A DNA stretch of 43,490 nt from a bacterium (GCA_021801825.1 JAJYXK010000014.1:1-43490), one strand, 5' to 3'. Positions 22,060 through 33,807 are shown, numbered from the stretch's first letter. Program-made: numbers and translations. Notes: generated by a model from the letters alone, not told the origin.

Positions 22060-23139
22060 ATGCGTATTTTGGCGATTGAAACGAGCTGTGACGAGACTTC
22101 TTTTGCGGTAGTGTCTATTGATGAAGCTAATGGATTATTAATAACTATTGAAGAAAACCTTGTTGCGTCACAAGTAAAATTGCACGCTTCATTTGGAGGC
22201 GTGGTTCCCGCGCTTGCCAAGCGAGAGCATATAAAAAATCTTCCTATTTTATGGGAGAAAATTAAAAAACTAAAAGCAGTACAAGAAAAAAAGATTGATT
22301 TGTTGGCGGTGACCGTTGGTCCTGGACTTGAACCAGCGCTATGGACGGGCATTCAGTTCGCACAAGAGATGCATAAAACATATTTTGAAGAAAAAATTCC
22401 TTTGGTAGGCGCCAATCATCTTGAGGGGCATTTGTACAGCTTCCTTCTTACAACCAACGACTCACAACCAACGACTCACAATATTTTTCCTATTATCTCT
22501 CTCATTGTAAGTGGGGGACATACTATCGTGGGAGTTTTGAAGTCGCTTACTGAATATAAAAAACTAGGAGAAACACTTGATGATGCGGTGGGAGAATCTT
22601 TTGATAAAGTGGCGCGATTGCTTGATCTGCCATACCCAGGGGGCGCTCTTATTGAGCAACTTGCAAGGGAGGGTGATTCACACGCAATTGAACTTCCGCA
22701 CCCTATGATTCATCAAAAAAATTATAATTTTAGTTATGCGGGTTTAAAGACGGCGGTGTTATATTATCTTCGCTCGCAAGGAATTGTGTCAGAGAATTTT
22801 TCTCCCCGTGCGGTGGCAAAGAAAGCAAAGATTCCAGAACAATTACAAAGAGACCTCTCCGCGTCATTTCAAGATGCAGCATTTGCTCCTGTCGTCGCAA
22901 AAGTTTCTCGCGCCGTGTCTGAATATAACGCTCATGCTGTGTGTATTGGAGGCGGCGTTGCGGCTAATAAAAAACTTCTCGAATTACTTGCTGAGAAACT
23001 TGGAAAAGTCCCTGTTGTTGCTCCTCCATTTGCATATTGTCAGGATAATGCGGCCATGATTGCGCTAGCGGGGTATATGCGATATATATCAGGAAAGAAG
23101 TCGTATCCACTAAAAGCCGATGGAACGATGAGTGTATGA
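22060..23139 (+). CDS. tsaD: tRNA N6-threonylcarbamoyladenosine transferase TsaD
   Basis: TsaD transfers the threonylcarbamoyl group to A37 of tRNAs reading ANN codons. The 359-aa protein starts MRILAIETSCDETSFAVV, the canonical N-terminus, which fixes the start at 22060. Metal-binding histidines are in GANHLEGHLYS (H120 and H124). ASFGGVVPALAKREHIKN, LIVSGGHT, GETLDDAVGESFDKVARLL, PYPGG and the C-terminal CIGGGVAANKKL and AYCQDNAAMIALAG are all present. The small repeat TTACAACCAACGACTCACAACC at about 22448-22470 encodes a TTNDSQPTTHN linker not typical of the family. It is not followed by a clear terminator. Confidence 0.96.
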   Translation: MRILAIETSCDETSFAVVSIDEANGLLITIEENLVASQVKLHASFGGVVPALAKREHIKNLPILWEKIKKLKAVQEKKIDLLAVTVGPGLEPALWTGIQFAQEMHKTYFEEKIPLVGANHLEGHLYSFLLTTNDSQPTTHNIFPIISLIVSGGHTIVGVLKSLTEYKKLGETLDDAVGESFDKVARLLDLPYPGGALIEQLAREGDSHAIELPHPMIHQKNYNFSYAGLKTAVLYYLRSQGIVSENFSPRAVAKKAKIPEQLQRDLSASFQDAAFAPVVAKVSRAVSEYNAHAVCIGGGVAANKKLLELLAEKLGKVPVVAPPFAYCQDNAAMIALAGYMRYISGKKSYPLKADGTMSV

Positions 23140-23229
23140 GTTATCAAGTAGAAAGGATAAAGTAGAAAGGGAAAACATAATAATACTATTACCTGATAAC
23201 TTGAAAACTTTATAACTTAAAACTAAAAC

Positions 23230-24309
23230 ATGTCTCTTTTTAGAACACTTACTAAAAACATTGATTGGAAATTATGGATTGCTCTCGGGCTACTATTGTT
23301 TGCGGGACTGTTATCTCTTGCAAGTTCTCGTCCGGAGCTTTTTTACAAACAGTTGTTATGGATTGCTATAGGATTGTTGTTTATTGTCTTTTTTACATTT
23401 CTAGATCTTCGTTCTTTCTTTAGTCATAGTAGCGTTAGTAATATTTTCTATGCGCTAACCATTGTTTTGCTTCTGGTTACCTTTTTTCTTGCCCCGAGTA
23501 TTAATGGAAATCGCGCGTGGTTGCTTATTGGGCCATTCCAATTTCAACCCGCGGAGCTTGCGAAGCTGGCGCTTATTGGTGTTTTGGCGGTGTTTTTTGC
23601 TAAGAGACATGTCGGTATTGCACGATGGAAAATTATTATTGGATCTTTTCTCTATGCATTAATCCCGACACTTATTATTGCCGCGCAACCGGATATGGGG
23701 TCTGCGCTTATGGTTCTTGGTATCTGGTTTGGTTTTCTACTCGTTTCGGGGATTCCTATTCGACGTTTGGTAGTTGCGGGAGTTTTCTTTATGCTTGCGT
23801 TTATACTCCTGTGGACGTCGGTTTTTAAGGACTATCAAAAGAACCGCATTATAGGACTATTTCAACCACAACAAGATCCTCTGGGGGCAAATTATAATGT
23901 TATTCAATCAAAAATTGCTCTTGGTTCTGGTGGGTTGTTTGGTAAAGGATTTGGTCAAGGGACACAAACACAACTTGGATTCTTACCAGAGGCACAAACC
24001 GATTTTATTTTCCCCGCGATTGCTGAAGAGGGTGGATTAGTGGCGGCAGGAATTGTACTTGCGGCGTTTCTATGGCTTATGTTTCGTTTACTTCGTATGG
24101 GAATGTTGGTTGAAGGGAATGTGGCCAAATTTATTTGTCTGGGAACTGCGGTGTTGTTTTTTATACAGTTTATCGGTAATGTGGGTTCGGTGACTGGAAT
24201 TATTCCGGTTATTGGAGTCACATTTCCTTTTGTAAGCTATGGAGGATCTAGTATGTTGGTTAATCTTATGCTTATTGGAATCGTGCAATCATTTTATGTA
24301 AAAAAGTAA
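23230..24309 (+). CDS. rodA: Rod-shape SEDS glycosyltransferase RodA
   Basis: SEDS proteins polymerise lipid II into glycan strands with a partner PBP. The 359-aa product is almost entirely hydrophobic, with about ten predicted membrane helices. It has the conserved GANYNVIQSKIALGSGGLFGKGFGQGTQTQLGFLPEAQTDFIF block and the C-terminal FPFVSYGGSSM. The spacing and the E-A-Q-T-D-F-I-F segment favour RodA over FtsW. It follows tsaD after a 90-bp spacer made of repeated AT-rich words (GATAACTT types). No partner transpeptidase is adjacent; mltG follows. Confidence 0.88.
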   Translation: MSLFRTLTKNIDWKLWIALGLLLFAGLLSLASSRPELFYKQLLWIAIGLLFIVFFTFLDLRSFFSHSSVSNIFYALTIVLLLVTFFLAPSINGNRAWLLIGPFQFQPAELAKLALIGVLAVFFAKRHVGIARWKIIIGSFLYALIPTLIIAAQPDMGSALMVLGIWFGFLLVSGIPIRRLVVAGVFFMLAFILLWTSVFKDYQKNRIIGLFQPQQDPLGANYNVIQSKIALGSGGLFGKGFGQGTQTQLGFLPEAQTDFIFPAIAEEGGLVAAGIVLAAFLWLMFRLLRMGMLVEGNVAKFICLGTAVLFFIQFIGNVGSVTGIIPVIGVTFPFVSYGGSSMLVNLMLIGIVQSFYVKK

Positions 24310-24386
24310 TAAGGGGTTAGGGGATAGTGATTAGTATCCTCATACTTGATATTTGCTTACTACTTAATACTAAACACTCATTTTTT

Positions 24387-25382
24387 ATGTTTTCCCGTCG
24401 TTTTTTTATTTTTTCTATCATTTTTGTTTTGTTAGTTGGAGGAACCGTGGCGGCGCTCGCGCATTTTACCACCCCCGTTATTCTTTCTCATTCGGTTGTT
24501 TTTGAAGTTGCGCCAGGAGATAGTGTGTGGAAAATTGCACAAGCGCTTTTTGAACGAAAGATCATTCGCTCTCCGCTGTGGTTTGTTCTCCAAGCCTCTT
24601 TTTCAGGAAATTTTGGGAGTCTAAAACCGGGTGTGTACGAAATATCCTCAATGTCTCTTCGTGAGTTAATCCACACGCTTTCCTTGGGTCCGCAAGAAGT
24701 TCGGGTGACCATTGTTCCCGGTATGACCTTGCGAGAAATAGATACATTATTAACGGAGCGAGGAATACTCTCAGCTGGTTCACTACGCACCGTATATCCG
24801 AGTATTTTTCGTGAAGTATGTTCTGTGTGTTCGTATGCGCAGAGTTTAGAGGGATTATTAGATCCCGATACCTATCAATTCTATAGAGGAAGCACCGCGC
24901 AGACGGTAGTAAAAACTATTTTAGAAAACTCTGAAAAAAAACTCTCTGTAGCGCGCGGAGATAAAAAATATACTGATCGTGAGCTTTACGAAAAAATAAT
25001 TATTGCTTCACTGCTTGAAAAAGAAGTCCCAAGATATTCTGATAAACAATTAGTTGCGGGTATTATTTATAAACGCCTTGCTCTATCTATGCCATTACAG
25101 ATTGATGCATCTGTTCTGTATGGTGCTTGTGTTACTGCCGGGGAGAACTGCACAGCTCCCCGTGATGTATTCAAAATAGACAGCCCCTTTAATACCTATC
25201 TCCGTAAAGGATTGCCGCCAACTCCTATTGCCGCTCCATCGTTAGATTCATTGCGCGCCGCATTTGCTCCTCATGCAAGTTCCTATTTATATTATTTAAC
25301 AGATCCTGCGACGGGCACCACACATTTCAGCAAAACATTTGATGAGCATGATGCTAAGAGGGGGGTTTATATTATGAGATAA
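24387..25382 (+). CDS. mltG: Endolytic transglycosylase MltG
   Basis: MltG cuts nascent glycan strands and is thought to set their length. The 331-aa protein has an N-terminal membrane anchor (RRFFIFSIIFVLLVGGTVAAL), a LysM-like segment (VAPGDSVWKIAQALFERKII), then the YceG domain with EGLLDPDTYQF, the catalytic-Glu region ASLLEKEV (usually A-S-I-V-E-K-E) and NTYLRKGLPPTPIAAPS. Start MFSRR at 24387 is chosen because it places the anchor at the N-terminus; the frame is open to 24327 through a word-repeat spacer. Two Cys in VCSVCS and C-x(9)-C later are unusual extras. Confidence 0.93.
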   Translation: MFSRRFFIFSIIFVLLVGGTVAALAHFTTPVILSHSVVFEVAPGDSVWKIAQALFERKIIRSPLWFVLQASFSGNFGSLKPGVYEISSMSLRELIHTLSLGPQEVRVTIVPGMTLREIDTLLTERGILSAGSLRTVYPSIFREVCSVCSYAQSLEGLLDPDTYQFYRGSTAQTVVKTILENSEKKLSVARGDKKYTDRELYEKIIIASLLEKEVPRYSDKQLVAGIIYKRLALSMPLQIDASVLYGACVTAGENCTAPRDVFKIDSPFNTYLRKGLPPTPIAAPSLDSLRAAFAPHASSYLYYLTDPATGTTHFSKTFDEHDAKRGVYIMR

Positions 25383-25428
25383 ATATAATTGCCATATAAG
25401 ATTTTCGTTTTTAGTTAGTTGCTTTCTT

Positions 25429-25544
25429 CTGCCTGGCGAGAGTGCACAAGTTATCCCCATGTCAATATTGACTCGGTGTGTATGATATGTAATTATACAG
25501 GTGATGCAATTCTTTATCGTATTTCAATGCCTCGCGATAGGCAG
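25429..25544. repeat. Inverted repeat pair flanking the rpoB promoter region
   Basis: CTGCCTGGCGAG (25429-25440) and CTCGCGATAGGCAG (25531-25544) are near-perfect reverse complements, with two extra bases in the second. The enclosed 90 bp contain the palindrome GTCAATATTGAC (25461-25472) and TTGACT (25468-25473), a candidate -35 for rpoBC, followed by AT-rich -10-like sequence around 25489-25498. This could be an inserted mobile repeat that now holds the promoter. Confidence 0.4.
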
Positions 25545-25624
25545 GGAAATCCAGCTTAAATTGCGCCAGTTACATTATTAATATGAACAATATAGATGCC
25601 CTTTGAGGAAAAGGGAGTCTTTTA

Positions 25625-28600
25625 TTGTCGTTTCTAACCACCATAGATTCTATGCATACGCTACGCGTCAAATCTTTCTCAAAGCATTCTGGTGATTTCA
25701 CCAAACGCCCCTATTTGGCCGAAATTCAAAACAATTCATGGAAATGGTTCACTGATCATGGGATCAAAGAGCTTTTTGCCGAAGTGTCTCCTATTAAAGA
25801 CTACACCGGTAAGGAATACGAGCTGTATTTTGAGGGATATTCTTTTGATGAGCCAAAATTTTCCGAAGAAGAGTCGTGGCAACGAGGATCTACCTATGAA
25901 GCCGCGCTCCGCGCGAAGGTTCGTCTGGTGCACATTCCTTCAAAGCGCGAGATGACGCAAGATGTATATTTGGGTGATTATCCAGTGATGACTGATCGTG
26001 GGACGTTTGTGTTAAATGGAGTGGAGCGTGTGGTGGTTTCTCAGTTTATTCGTTCCGCAGGTGTGAATTTCACTGCGCGGGGAATTAAAGGAAAGAAATA
26101 TTTTGGAGCAAAAATTATTCCTGACCGTGGAAGCTGGATGGAGTTTGAGACCGATGCCAATGGATCTATTGAAGTAAAAATTGATAAACATCGTAAGGTG
26201 CCCTGCACTTCGTTATTACGCGTGTTTGGTTTGGCGACCGATGAGGAAATATTGAAAACCTTTGCGGGTGTTGATACGGGCGTTGTAAAGTATATTGAAT
26301 CTACTCTTAAGAAAGATGTAGCACATGATGTGGACGCTTCTTATATTGAAATTTATAAACGATTGCGACCGGGAGATTTGGCGAGCGTTGATAACGCAAA
26401 AGGACTTATAGATGGTATGTTTCAACGAACCGATCGTTTTAGCTTGTCAGAGGTAGGACGATATAAATTCAATCAACGATTACTAATCTCAGAAAAAGAA
26501 AAGGTAACTACTCAGTTGGTTCGGTTAGAAGATTTAATACTTATTGTAAAAGAAATTATCCGATTAAATAATGATCCAAAAGCGATGCCTGATGATATTG
26601 ATAGCTTATCAAATCGTCGTGTGCGTAGCGTTGGAGAGTTGTTGCAGGGTCGTATGCGCGTTGGATTCGCGCGTATGCGTCGTATTATTCAAGATCGTAT
26701 GTCTACTACCGAAGCGGCTATGCTTACCCCGATGCAACTTATCAACCCAAAGCCGCTTTCCTCAGTAGTGCGTGAATTTTTGGTTTCTTCTCAACTTTCT
26801 CAATTCATGGATCAAATCAATCCATTATCTGAATTGGAGCACAAGCGTCGTTTATCTGCGCTTGGACCTGGTGGTCTTACCCGTGAGCGCGCAGGATTTG
26901 AAGTGCGTGATGTACACACCTCTCACTATGGACGCGTATGTCCTATAGAAACCCCAGAAGGACAAAACATCGGATTGATTGTGCACTTATCTACCTTTGC
27001 TCGCGTTAATAAACTTGGATTTTTAGAAACCCCGTATGTACGCGTGAAAAATGGCGTGGTGACTGATGAGGTGGTGTATATGGATGCTGCCGAAGAAACA
27101 AAATATAAAATTGCAGAAGGAGGTACCGAAATAGACGCGCACCGAAAAATTAAACATGAAGATGTTGAAGCTCGTATCAATGGAGAACCGGGTATGTGTA
27201 CCAGAAGTGAAGTTGATTTTATGGATGTGTCTCCGACTCAGGTAGTAAGCTCTGCAACCAACATTATTCCGTTCTTGGAACATGATGACGCAAACCGCGC
27301 ACTCATGGGTTCAAACATGCAACGTCAAGCAGTGCCTTCCGTGCGACCACAAATGCCGTTAGTGGGTACTGGTTTTGAAGATGTGGTTGCGCATGATTCT
27401 GGACGCGTGGTTCTTGCGCCGGAAGATGGAGAAATAACTAAAGTTGATGGACAAACTATCACCATGAAAGGCAAGAGTGGATCTATGCATTCTTTTGAGA
27501 TGAAGAAATTCCGCCGCTCAAACCAATATACTACTATCAATCAGAAACCAATTTTGCTTCCTGGAGAGAAAGTAAAGAAGGGGGCGGTTATTGCAGATGG
27601 TCCCTCAACGGATCATGGAACATTAGCTCTTGGACAGAACTTACTTGTTGCATTTTTGCCGTTCTTTGGAGGAAATTTTGAAGACGCTATTGTACTTTCT
27701 GAGCGTGTGGTACAACAGGATCGTTTTACGTCTATTTATATTGAAGATTTTTCATGCGATGTTCGCGATACTAAATTAGGACCAGAAGTAACTACCTCTG
27801 ATATTCCAAACGTGTCTGAAGATAAATTGCGCAACCTTGATGAAGAGGGAATTATTCGTATTGGAGCAGAAGTGCGCGCCGGTGACATCTTGGTGGGTAA
27901 AATTTCTCCAAAAGGAGAAACAGAGCTCACTTCAGAAGAAAAATTATTGCGTTCAATCTTTGGAGAAAAAGCTCGCGATGTAAAAGATACTTCATTGTAT
28001 ATGCCACATGGAAAATCAGGTCGTGTGGTTGGTATTAAAATATTTTCTCGTGAACGAGGAGATAAGTTGGATCCGGGAGTTATTAAAAAAATTCAGGTTG
28101 AAGTTGCTCAATTACGTAAGGTTCGCGCGGGAGATAAACTCGCGGGACGCCACGGAAACAAAGGAGTTATTTCACGTATCCGCGCTGTTGAAGACATGCC
28201 ATATTTAGCTGATGGAACTCCCGTTGATATTGTGCTTAACCCGCTTGGAGTTGCGTCTCGTATGAACTTGGGACAAGTGTTGGAAACTCACTTGGGTCTT
28301 GCCGCGCATAAACTTGATTATCGCGTAGTCACCCCTGTGTTTACTGGAGCAACTGAAGATGATATCAAGCACGAGTTGAAAGAAGCGGGATATCCTGAGA
28401 ATGGAAAATTAGTTGTGTATGATGGACAAACCGGAAAGCGATTTGATCAAGATGTGACTGTTGGATACATCTACATGTTGAAGCTAAACCACTTAGTTGA
28501 GGATAAGATTCACATGCGTTCCATTGGACCATATTCATTGGTTACACAACAACCGTTGGGAGGAAAGGCTCAATTTGGAGGACAGCGATTCGGAGAAATG

Positions 28601-28825
28601 GAAGTGTGGGCGTTGGAAGGATACGGATCTGCGCATACTTTACAAGAAATGCTTACTATCAAATCTGACGACGTGCTCGGACGCGCCGCCGCATTTGAAT
28701 CAATCGTCAAGGGCGAACCAATTCGGGCATCAAACAATCCGTCTGCGTTTAATGTTCTCACGAACGAAATCAACGCGCTTGGATTTAAGATAGAACCCGT
28801 GAAAAAAGACGATATTAACGAATAA
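25625..28825 (+). CDS. rpoB: RNA polymerase beta subunit
   Basis: The 1066-aa subunit is shorter than the 1170-1340 usual elsewhere, typical of CPR forms that lack lineage-specific inserts. The rifampicin region [29 protein letters not shown] is complete. [12 protein letters not shown] and the C-terminal [33 protein letters not shown] are conserved. The start is probably TTG 25625, behind AGGGAG at suitable spacing; ATG 25652 is the alternative and would remove nine residues. The leader contains a CCCTTT/AAAGGG hairpin. No rplJ/rplL precedes it. rpoC follows after 11 bp. Confidence 0.97.
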   Translation: MSFLTTIDSMHTLRVKSFSKHSGDFTKRPYLAEIQNNSWKWFTDHGIKELFAEVSPIKDYTGKEYELYFEGYSFDEPKFSEEESWQRGSTYEAALRAKVRLVHIPSKREMTQDVYLGDYPVMTDRGTFVLNGVERVVVSQFIRSAGVNFTARGIKGKKYFGAKIIPDRGSWMEFETDANGSIEVKIDKHRKVPCTSLLRVFGLATDEEILKTFAGVDTGVVKYIESTLKKDVAHDVDASYIEIYKRLRPGDLASVDNAKGLIDGMFQRTDRFSLSEVGRYKFNQRLLISEKEKVTTQLVRLEDLILIVKEIIRLNNDPKAMPDDIDSLSNRRVRSVGELLQGRMRVGFARMRRIIQDRMSTTEAAMLTPMQLINPKPLSSVVREFLVSSQLSQFMDQINPLSELEHKRRLSALGPGGLTRERAGFEVRDVHTSHYGRVCPIETPEGQNIGLIVHLSTFARVNKLGFLETPYVRVKNGVVTDEVVYMDAAEETKYKIAEGGTEIDAHRKIKHEDVEARINGEPGMCTRSEVDFMDVSPTQVVSSATNIIPFLEHDDANRALMGSNMQRQAVPSVRPQMPLVGTGFEDVVAHDSGRVVLAPEDGEITKVDGQTITMKGKSGSMHSFEMKKFRRSNQYTTINQKPILLPGEKVKKGAVIADGPSTDHGTLALGQNLLVAFLPFFGGNFEDAIVLSERVVQQDRFTSIYIEDFSCDVRDTKLGPEVTTSDIPNVSEDKLRNLDEEGIIRIGAEVRAGDILVGKISPKGETELTSEEKLLRSIFGEKARDVKDTSLYMPHGKSGRVVGIKIFSRERGDKLDPGVIKKIQVEVAQLRKVRAGDKLAGRHGNKGVISRIRAVEDMPYLADGTPVDIVLNPLGVASRMNLGQVLETHLGLAAHKLDYRVVTPVFTGATEDDIKHELKEAGYPENGKLVVYDGQTGKRFDQDVTVGYIYMLKLNHLVEDKIHMRSIGPYSLVTQQPLGGKAQFGGQRFGEMEVWALEGYGSAHTLQEMLTIKSDDVLGRAAAFESIVKGEPIRASNNPSAFNVLTNEINALGFKIEPVKKDDINE

Positions 28826-28836
28826 TTTTTTCTCCT

Positions 28837-31800
28837 ATGTCTACATTTTTTGATTTTGATTACATTCGCTTAAAAGTTCCTTCTCCTGAAGAAGTTATTG
28901 CTTCCTCATTTGGAGAGGTGACAAAACCAGAAACAATTAATTACCGCACACAACGACCAGAAAAAGACGGATTGTTTTCTGAGCGTATTTTCGGTCCTAC
29001 AAAAGACTACAAATGTTACTGTGGTAAGTTCAAGGGACTTCGTTATAAGGGAACTACGTGTGATAAATGCGGAGTAGAAGTGACGCGTGCTATCGTTCGT
29101 CGTGAACGCATGGGACATATAAAGTTAGCGGCCCCCGTAGCGCATATCTGGTTTCTTAAGACCGGTAATTCAAAGATAGGAATTTTCTTTGATGCGCCGA
29201 TTAGCAAATTGGAGAAGGTGGTGTATTATGCGGCATATATTGTGACCTCAGTTCATGAAGATCGTCGCTTGGATGCTATTGAAAATTTAAAGACCGAATT
29301 TAAGAGCAAGAAAAAAGAATCTGATGCAGAAACCCTTGAACAGATTGAAAAATCATATGCGACCATTAGAGATTTTCTCATGGGTTTGAAAGTGGGAACG
29401 GTTATTAATGAATTGGAATATTTTGATTTTTCTCGCAAATTAGGAGATGTATTTGAGGCGGGAACGGGAGCTGAAGCTATTCGTAAGATTTTGGAGAAAG
29501 TAAATTTGAAAAAAGAAATCGCTGAGACCGAAAAGGCGGTAGAGCGACTTACGAAGAAATCAGATAATATTATTGAGAAAAAATTATTACACAAGTTGCG
29601 TGTGCTGCATTCATTCTATGAAAACGGCATTCGTCCCGAGTGGATGGTGATGACGGTGCTTCCCGTACTTCCTCCTGATTTGCGTCCAATGGTTGCGCTG
29701 GATGGAAATCGATTTGCGAGTTCTGACTTGAACGATTTGTATCGCCGTGTTATTAACCGCAACAACCGATTGGAAAAATTAGTTGAGTTGCGCGCGCCTG
29801 AAATTATTGTGACGAATGAAAAGCGTATGTTGCAAGAAGCGGTAGATGCGTTGATTGATAACACTACTCGATTTGGACGCCAGCAGATGTCTTCACAAAA
29901 TCGTCCATTAAAATCTCTTGCCGATATCTTAAAGGGAAAGCAGGGACGTTTCCGTCAAAACTTACTTGGAAAGCGTGTAGATTATTCGGGACGCTCTGTT
30001 ATTGTGGTGGGACAAGATTTAAAATTAAACGAATGTGGTCTTCCAAAGAAGATGGCGTTGGAGTTGTTTAAACCATTTATCATCAACCAATTATTGGATC
30101 GTGGTATGGCTCACAATATTAAGAACGCCAGCCGATTAATTGAACAAGGAATTCCTGAAGTATGGGAAATCTTAGAAGAGGTTATTCAAAACAAAGCAGT
30201 GCTTTTGAACCGTGCGCCAACACTGCACCGCTTGGGTATCCAAGCATTTAAACCGGTGCTTATTGAAGATTTGGCGATTCGTATTCCACCGATGGTATGT
30301 AGCGCGTTTAACGCGGACTTTGATGGAGACCAAATGGCAGTTCATGTGCCGCTTTCAAAAGAAGCGCAAGATGAAGCATGGGATAGAATGCTTTCCTCAA
30401 AGAATATTATTCGCCCCTCAAACGGAGAGCCAGTTGCAACTCCTTCTTTGGACATTGTGTTGGGATGTTATTATCTTACGAAGATTGTAGGAGAAGTTGA
30501 TAATGAGCACATACATCGTTTTTCAGAAAAATCAGAAGCTTTGATGGCGCTTGAATTTGGTGTGGTGCGTATCAATGAGCCGATTCTTATTCCTTCGTTG
30601 TGTAAGGATCAAACTTCAGTAGGGCGGCTTATTTTCAATGAAATCATCCCTCAAGAAATGGGCTATGTGAATGATTTAATGAACAAGAAAAATCTTCAGA
30701 AATTAGTTGCGCGTTATGTTGATGTATTGGGATTAGACACCGCGTGGGAATTTTTGGATGCTATCAAGGTGCTTGGTTTTAGATATGCCGCATTGTCGGG
30801 TACTACCTGGAGCACGTTTGACTTGCGTATTCCCAAAGAAAAAGAGGCTATCGTGGCAAAAGCGCGAGAACAGGTACGCGGTATTGAGCACCAATATGAA
30901 GAAGGATTCTTTGATTCCGATGAAAAGAAAGCGCGCGCGATCCAAGTTTGGAATGGCGCGAAAGAAGAGGTTGCCGCAACCGCTCCTCGCGCGTTAGTAG
31001 AACAAGGAGAAAACCCTATTTTCAATATTATTGATTCAGGATCTCGTGGTTCATGGGCTCAAACGAACCAAATGATTGGTATGAAGGGACTTCTCACAAA
31101 CCCACAAGGAGATACTATTGAACTTCCCGTTATTTCTTCATATAAAGAAGGACTTTCGGTGTTGGAGTTCTTTATTAACACACACGGGGCGCGTAAAGGA
31201 CTTACCGATACCGCACTTAAAACTGCGGAAGCAGGATATATGACTCGTAAAATGGTTGATGTTTGTCAGGACATCACCATTAACAAAGATGATTGTCATA
31301 CCAGCGATGGTATTGTAGTAGAGCGCGCGGTGGGGGCTGAATATGGATTTGCGTTTAATGTCCGTTTGTTTGGTCGTACTCTTGCGCATGATGTAAAAGA
31401 GGGAAATAAAATTATTGCTCGTGAAGGACAGATTGTGGATCGTGTTATTGGAGAAGCAATTCTTAATTCTTCAGTTCCTGAAGTAGTAGTTCGCTCTCCA
31501 ATTACCTGTCGATCTTTGTATGGGGTATGTTCAAAATGTTACGGACTTGATTTGGGACGATTACAGCCCATTACAACCGGAGAAGCTATTGGAATTGTTG
31601 CTGCCCAATCAATTGGAGAACCGGGAACGCAGCTTACCTTGCGTACCTTCCACTCAGGAGGAGTTGCGGAAAAAGATATCACTTCAGGACTTCCTCGTAT
31701 TCAAGAAATTCTTGAAGCGCGCGCGCCCAAAGGACGAGCTGCGCTTGCGAAGGAAGATAGTATTATTGAAGAAATAGAAGATCGTCATGCGGCTCGTATT

Positions 31801-32457
31801 ATTAAATTACGTAGTACCGCTCGCGCAAAAGGAAAGAAGGCACAAGAAAAAATTACTGAGTATCAAGTACCTTGGAACGCGACACTATTCTTTAATGTGG
31901 GTGATAAAGTAGAAAAAGGGGCACAGCTTCATGAAGGAAGTATTGATTTGAAAGAATTATTCCTTTTGAAAGGAAAAGAAGCTGTTGAGAAGTATGTTAT
32001 CAACGAAGTACAAAAGATCTACGTATCAAACGGAAGTATCATTAGTGATAAACATATTGAGATCATTGTAAAACAAATGTTCTCTCGTGTGCTTATTAAG
32101 GAAACGGGGGATAGTAACTTTGTTCGTGGACAGGTTGTTGAGAAAGCTCGATTCCTTGAGGTAAATCGTATGTTGCGCACCAAAGGAAAAATACCCGCAA
32201 AAGCTCGTCAGTTACTTTTGGGTATTACCCGTGCCGCATTAACTACCGAAAGCTTCTTATCTGCCGCCTCGTTCCAAGAGACCGCGCGTGTGTTGGTAAA
32301 TGCTGCTACTGAATGTAAGGTTGATAAGTTACGTGGATTGAAGGAAAACGTTATTATTGGTCGCTTTATTCCCGCGGGAACAGGGCTGAATTCCAGTAAT
32401 CAACGAGGCGTTGGAGAAAAAGAGTCGGCATCCGCTTCATCAGACGATGAGGAATAG
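28837..32457 (+). CDS. rpoC: RNA polymerase beta' subunit
   Basis: The protein has 1206 aa. The N-terminal zinc ribbon is [20 protein letters not shown], the active-site loop [12 protein letters not shown] carries the three Mg-binding aspartates, and the bridge/trigger regions ([42 protein letters not shown]) are intact. The second zinc site uses C in VDVCQDITI and [13 protein letters not shown]-terminal Ser/Glu tail ([16 protein letters not shown]) is probably disordered. It is co-transcribed with rpoB. Together they encode the catalytic core of RNA polymerase. Confidence 0.97.
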   Translation: MSTFFDFDYIRLKVPSPEEVIASSFGEVTKPETINYRTQRPEKDGLFSERIFGPTKDYKCYCGKFKGLRYKGTTCDKCGVEVTRAIVRRERMGHIKLAAPVAHIWFLKTGNSKIGIFFDAPISKLEKVVYYAAYIVTSVHEDRRLDAIENLKTEFKSKKKESDAETLEQIEKSYATIRDFLMGLKVGTVINELEYFDFSRKLGDVFEAGTGAEAIRKILEKVNLKKEIAETEKAVERLTKKSDNIIEKKLLHKLRVLHSFYENGIRPEWMVMTVLPVLPPDLRPMVALDGNRFASSDLNDLYRRVINRNNRLEKLVELRAPEIIVTNEKRMLQEAVDALIDNTTRFGRQQMSSQNRPLKSLADILKGKQGRFRQNLLGKRVDYSGRSVIVVGQDLKLNECGLPKKMALELFKPFIINQLLDRGMAHNIKNASRLIEQGIPEVWEILEEVIQNKAVLLNRAPTLHRLGIQAFKPVLIEDLAIRIPPMVCSAFNADFDGDQMAVHVPLSKEAQDEAWDRMLSSKNIIRPSNGEPVATPSLDIVLGCYYLTKIVGEVDNEHIHRFSEKSEALMALEFGVVRINEPILIPSLCKDQTSVGRLIFNEIIPQEMGYVNDLMNKKNLQKLVARYVDVLGLDTAWEFLDAIKVLGFRYAALSGTTWSTFDLRIPKEKEAIVAKAREQVRGIEHQYEEGFFDSDEKKARAIQVWNGAKEEVAATAPRALVEQGENPIFNIIDSGSRGSWAQTNQMIGMKGLLTNPQGDTIELPVISSYKEGLSVLEFFINTHGARKGLTDTALKTAEAGYMTRKMVDVCQDITINKDDCHTSDGIVVERAVGAEYGFAFNVRLFGRTLAHDVKEGNKIIAREGQIVDRVIGEAILNSSVPEVVVRSPITCRSLYGVCSKCYGLDLGRLQPITTGEAIGIVAAQSIGEPGTQLTLRTFHSGGVAEKDITSGLPRIQEILEARAPKGRAALAKEDSIIEEIEDRHAARIIKLRSTARAKGKKAQEKITEYQVPWNATLFFNVGDKVEKGAQLHEGSIDLKELFLLKGKEAVEKYVINEVQKIYVSNGSIISDKHIEIIVKQMFSRVLIKETGDSNFVRGQVVEKARFLEVNRMLRTKGKIPAKARQLLLGITRAALTTESFLSAASFQETARVLVNAATECKVDKLRGLKENVIIGRFIPAGTGLNSSNQRGVGEKESASASSDDEE

Positions 32458-32513
32458 AGATGCTCTAGACGACTTGAAATACTAACATTTTTATGATATT
32501 GTCTAAAACACTT

Positions 32514-32939
32514 ATGGATCAAAACGAAGAGAAAAAAGAATACGAATTATCCTTTTTGTTGAGAGATGAAGAGGGAATTGCTGCATTGCAAGGCATGCTC
32601 ACTAAGTTTGGCTGTGCCATTACTTCACAAAGCGAGATTAAGCGAATAGTGCTCGCGTATCCGATAAAGAAAGAAACAAGCGCATTATTTGGCTACGTAT
32701 ATTTCAATGCGGTTCCTGAACAAATGAAAGAGTTTACTCATGAACTTCGTTTGGAAGCTCCCGTTCTTCGCTTCTTGCTTATTAATAAGCCTATTAAGCG
32801 AGAGTTTGTTTCTGCAAATGAAGGATCTCCCCGCAGAACTTCTGATGTTTCCGATAAGGAAGTTGTTTCAGAAGAGAAGCCATCACACGCGGTGACTAAT
32901 GAAGACTTAGAGAAAAAACTGGAAGAGATATTGAATTAA
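32514..32939 (+). CDS. rpsF: 30S ribosomal protein S6
   Basis: The product of 141 aa has the ferredoxin-like S6 pattern (EYELSFLLRDEEGIAALQGML, then a strand IVLAYPIKKETSALFGYVYFNAVPEQMKEFTHELRLEAPVLRFLLI) and an extended acidic C-terminal tail (SDKEVVSEEKPSHAVTNEDLEKKLEEI). ATG 32514 is preferred; ATG 32493, in frame, would add seven residues. The gene order rpsF-ssb-rpsR that follows is the classic arrangement and supports the assignment, since S6 itself is weakly conserved. S6 pairs with S18 on the platform of the small subunit. Confidence 0.88.
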   Translation: MDQNEEKKEYELSFLLRDEEGIAALQGMLTKFGCAITSQSEIKRIVLAYPIKKETSALFGYVYFNAVPEQMKEFTHELRLEAPVLRFLLINKPIKREFVSANEGSPRRTSDVSDKEVVSEEKPSHAVTNEDLEKKLEEILN

Positions 32940-32984
32940 GAAATATACACTATTACTTTTAATATTTTTTAATTTTAAAAAATT

Positions 32985-33476
32985 ATGAATCTCAATAAAG
33001 TATTTATCATTGGTCGCGTTACTTCAGATGTCTCATTGAAGGCAACCGCAACCAATCAGCCAGTTTCTAATTTTTCTGTGGCAACTAATCGTGTCTGGAA
33101 AGATAAATCTGGTGCTAAACAGGAAAGTACTGAGTTTCATAATATTGTAGTGTGGGGGAGACAAGCGGAAATCGCCAGCCAGTTTCTTACAAAAGGCGCC
33201 ATGGTTATGATAGAAGGAAGACTTCAAACGCGAAGTTGGAAAGATACGAATGATCAAAACCATAAAATTACCGAAATTGTATGTGAAAATATTCAGTTAG
33301 GACCTCGTTCGGCGGGAGGAAATGCAGGTGGGGGATCTTATACTCCTCGTGCCGCGTCTCCGAAAGCAAAAGGAACAGCTATGGATGCGCTTGATACTAT
33401 GGGAGATTTGGAAGAAGCCATTCCAGAGATTTCATTGGATGAGGCGGAAATAAAACCAGAAGATTTACCATTTTAA
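32985..33476 (+). CDS. ssb: Single-stranded DNA-binding protein
   Basis: The 163-aa protein starts MNLNKVFIIGRVTSDVSLK, with an OB fold containing FSVATNRVWKDK, TEFHNIVVWGRQAEIASQFLTKGAMVMIEGRLQTRSW. A Gly-rich linker (SAGGNAGGGSYTPRAASPKAKG) leads to the acidic C-terminal tip EDLPF, which recruits repair and replication proteins. It lies between rpsF and rpsR. The 100-bp spacer to rpsR is built from tandem AAATTAG units. Confidence 0.97.
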   Translation: MNLNKVFIIGRVTSDVSLKATATNQPVSNFSVATNRVWKDKSGAKQESTEFHNIVVWGRQAEIASQFLTKGAMVMIEGRLQTRSWKDTNDQNHKITEIVCENIQLGPRSAGGNAGGGSYTPRAASPKAKGTAMDALDTMGDLEEAIPEISLDEAEIKPEDLPF

Positions 33477-33576
33477 TTTGAGAATTTTCATGAAGTATTT
33501 TTATTAGAAATTATAAATTGAGATTTAAAAATTAAATGGAAATTAGAAATTAGAAATTAGAAATTTATTCGTATAT

Positions 33577-33807
33577 ATGGCATTCACAAATTCAAAAAAT
33601 AATTCAGCGAAGCAGTGCTTCTTCTGCTCTCAGAATCTCAAAGAGATTGATTATAAAGACACCCTTTTGCTTAAACGATTTATCTCAGGGCAGGGAAAAA
33701 TTGTTGACCCGCAACACACTGCAACGTGTTCAAAACATCAACGAAAATTAGCGCAAGCAATTAAACGTGCTCGCTATCTATCATTGTTGTCATTCGTGAA
33801 GAAATAG
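33577..33807 (+). CDS. rpsR: 30S ribosomal protein S18
   Basis: The 76-aa protein has the CFFC motif near the N-terminus ([10 protein letters not shown]), followed by [23 protein letters not shown], the S18 core, and [22 protein letters not shown]. The N-terminal cysteines plus C-S-K-H at residues 51-54 could bind zinc, as in the C+ form of S18. It is the last gene of the rpsF-ssb-rpsR group. A large imperfect hairpin (33808-33867) and a terminator follow. Confidence 0.96.
   Translation: MAFTNSKNNSAKQCFFCSQNLKEIDYKDTLLLKRFISGQGKIVDPQHTATCSKHQRKLAQAIKRARYLSLLSFVKK

Noticed and set aside
25441-25470. DnaA-box-like words (TTATCCCCA here, TGTGCATAA at 40991 and 43439) as an origin
   Set aside because: Single imperfect matches without clustering, AT-rich unwinding repeats or dnaA/dnaN nearby.
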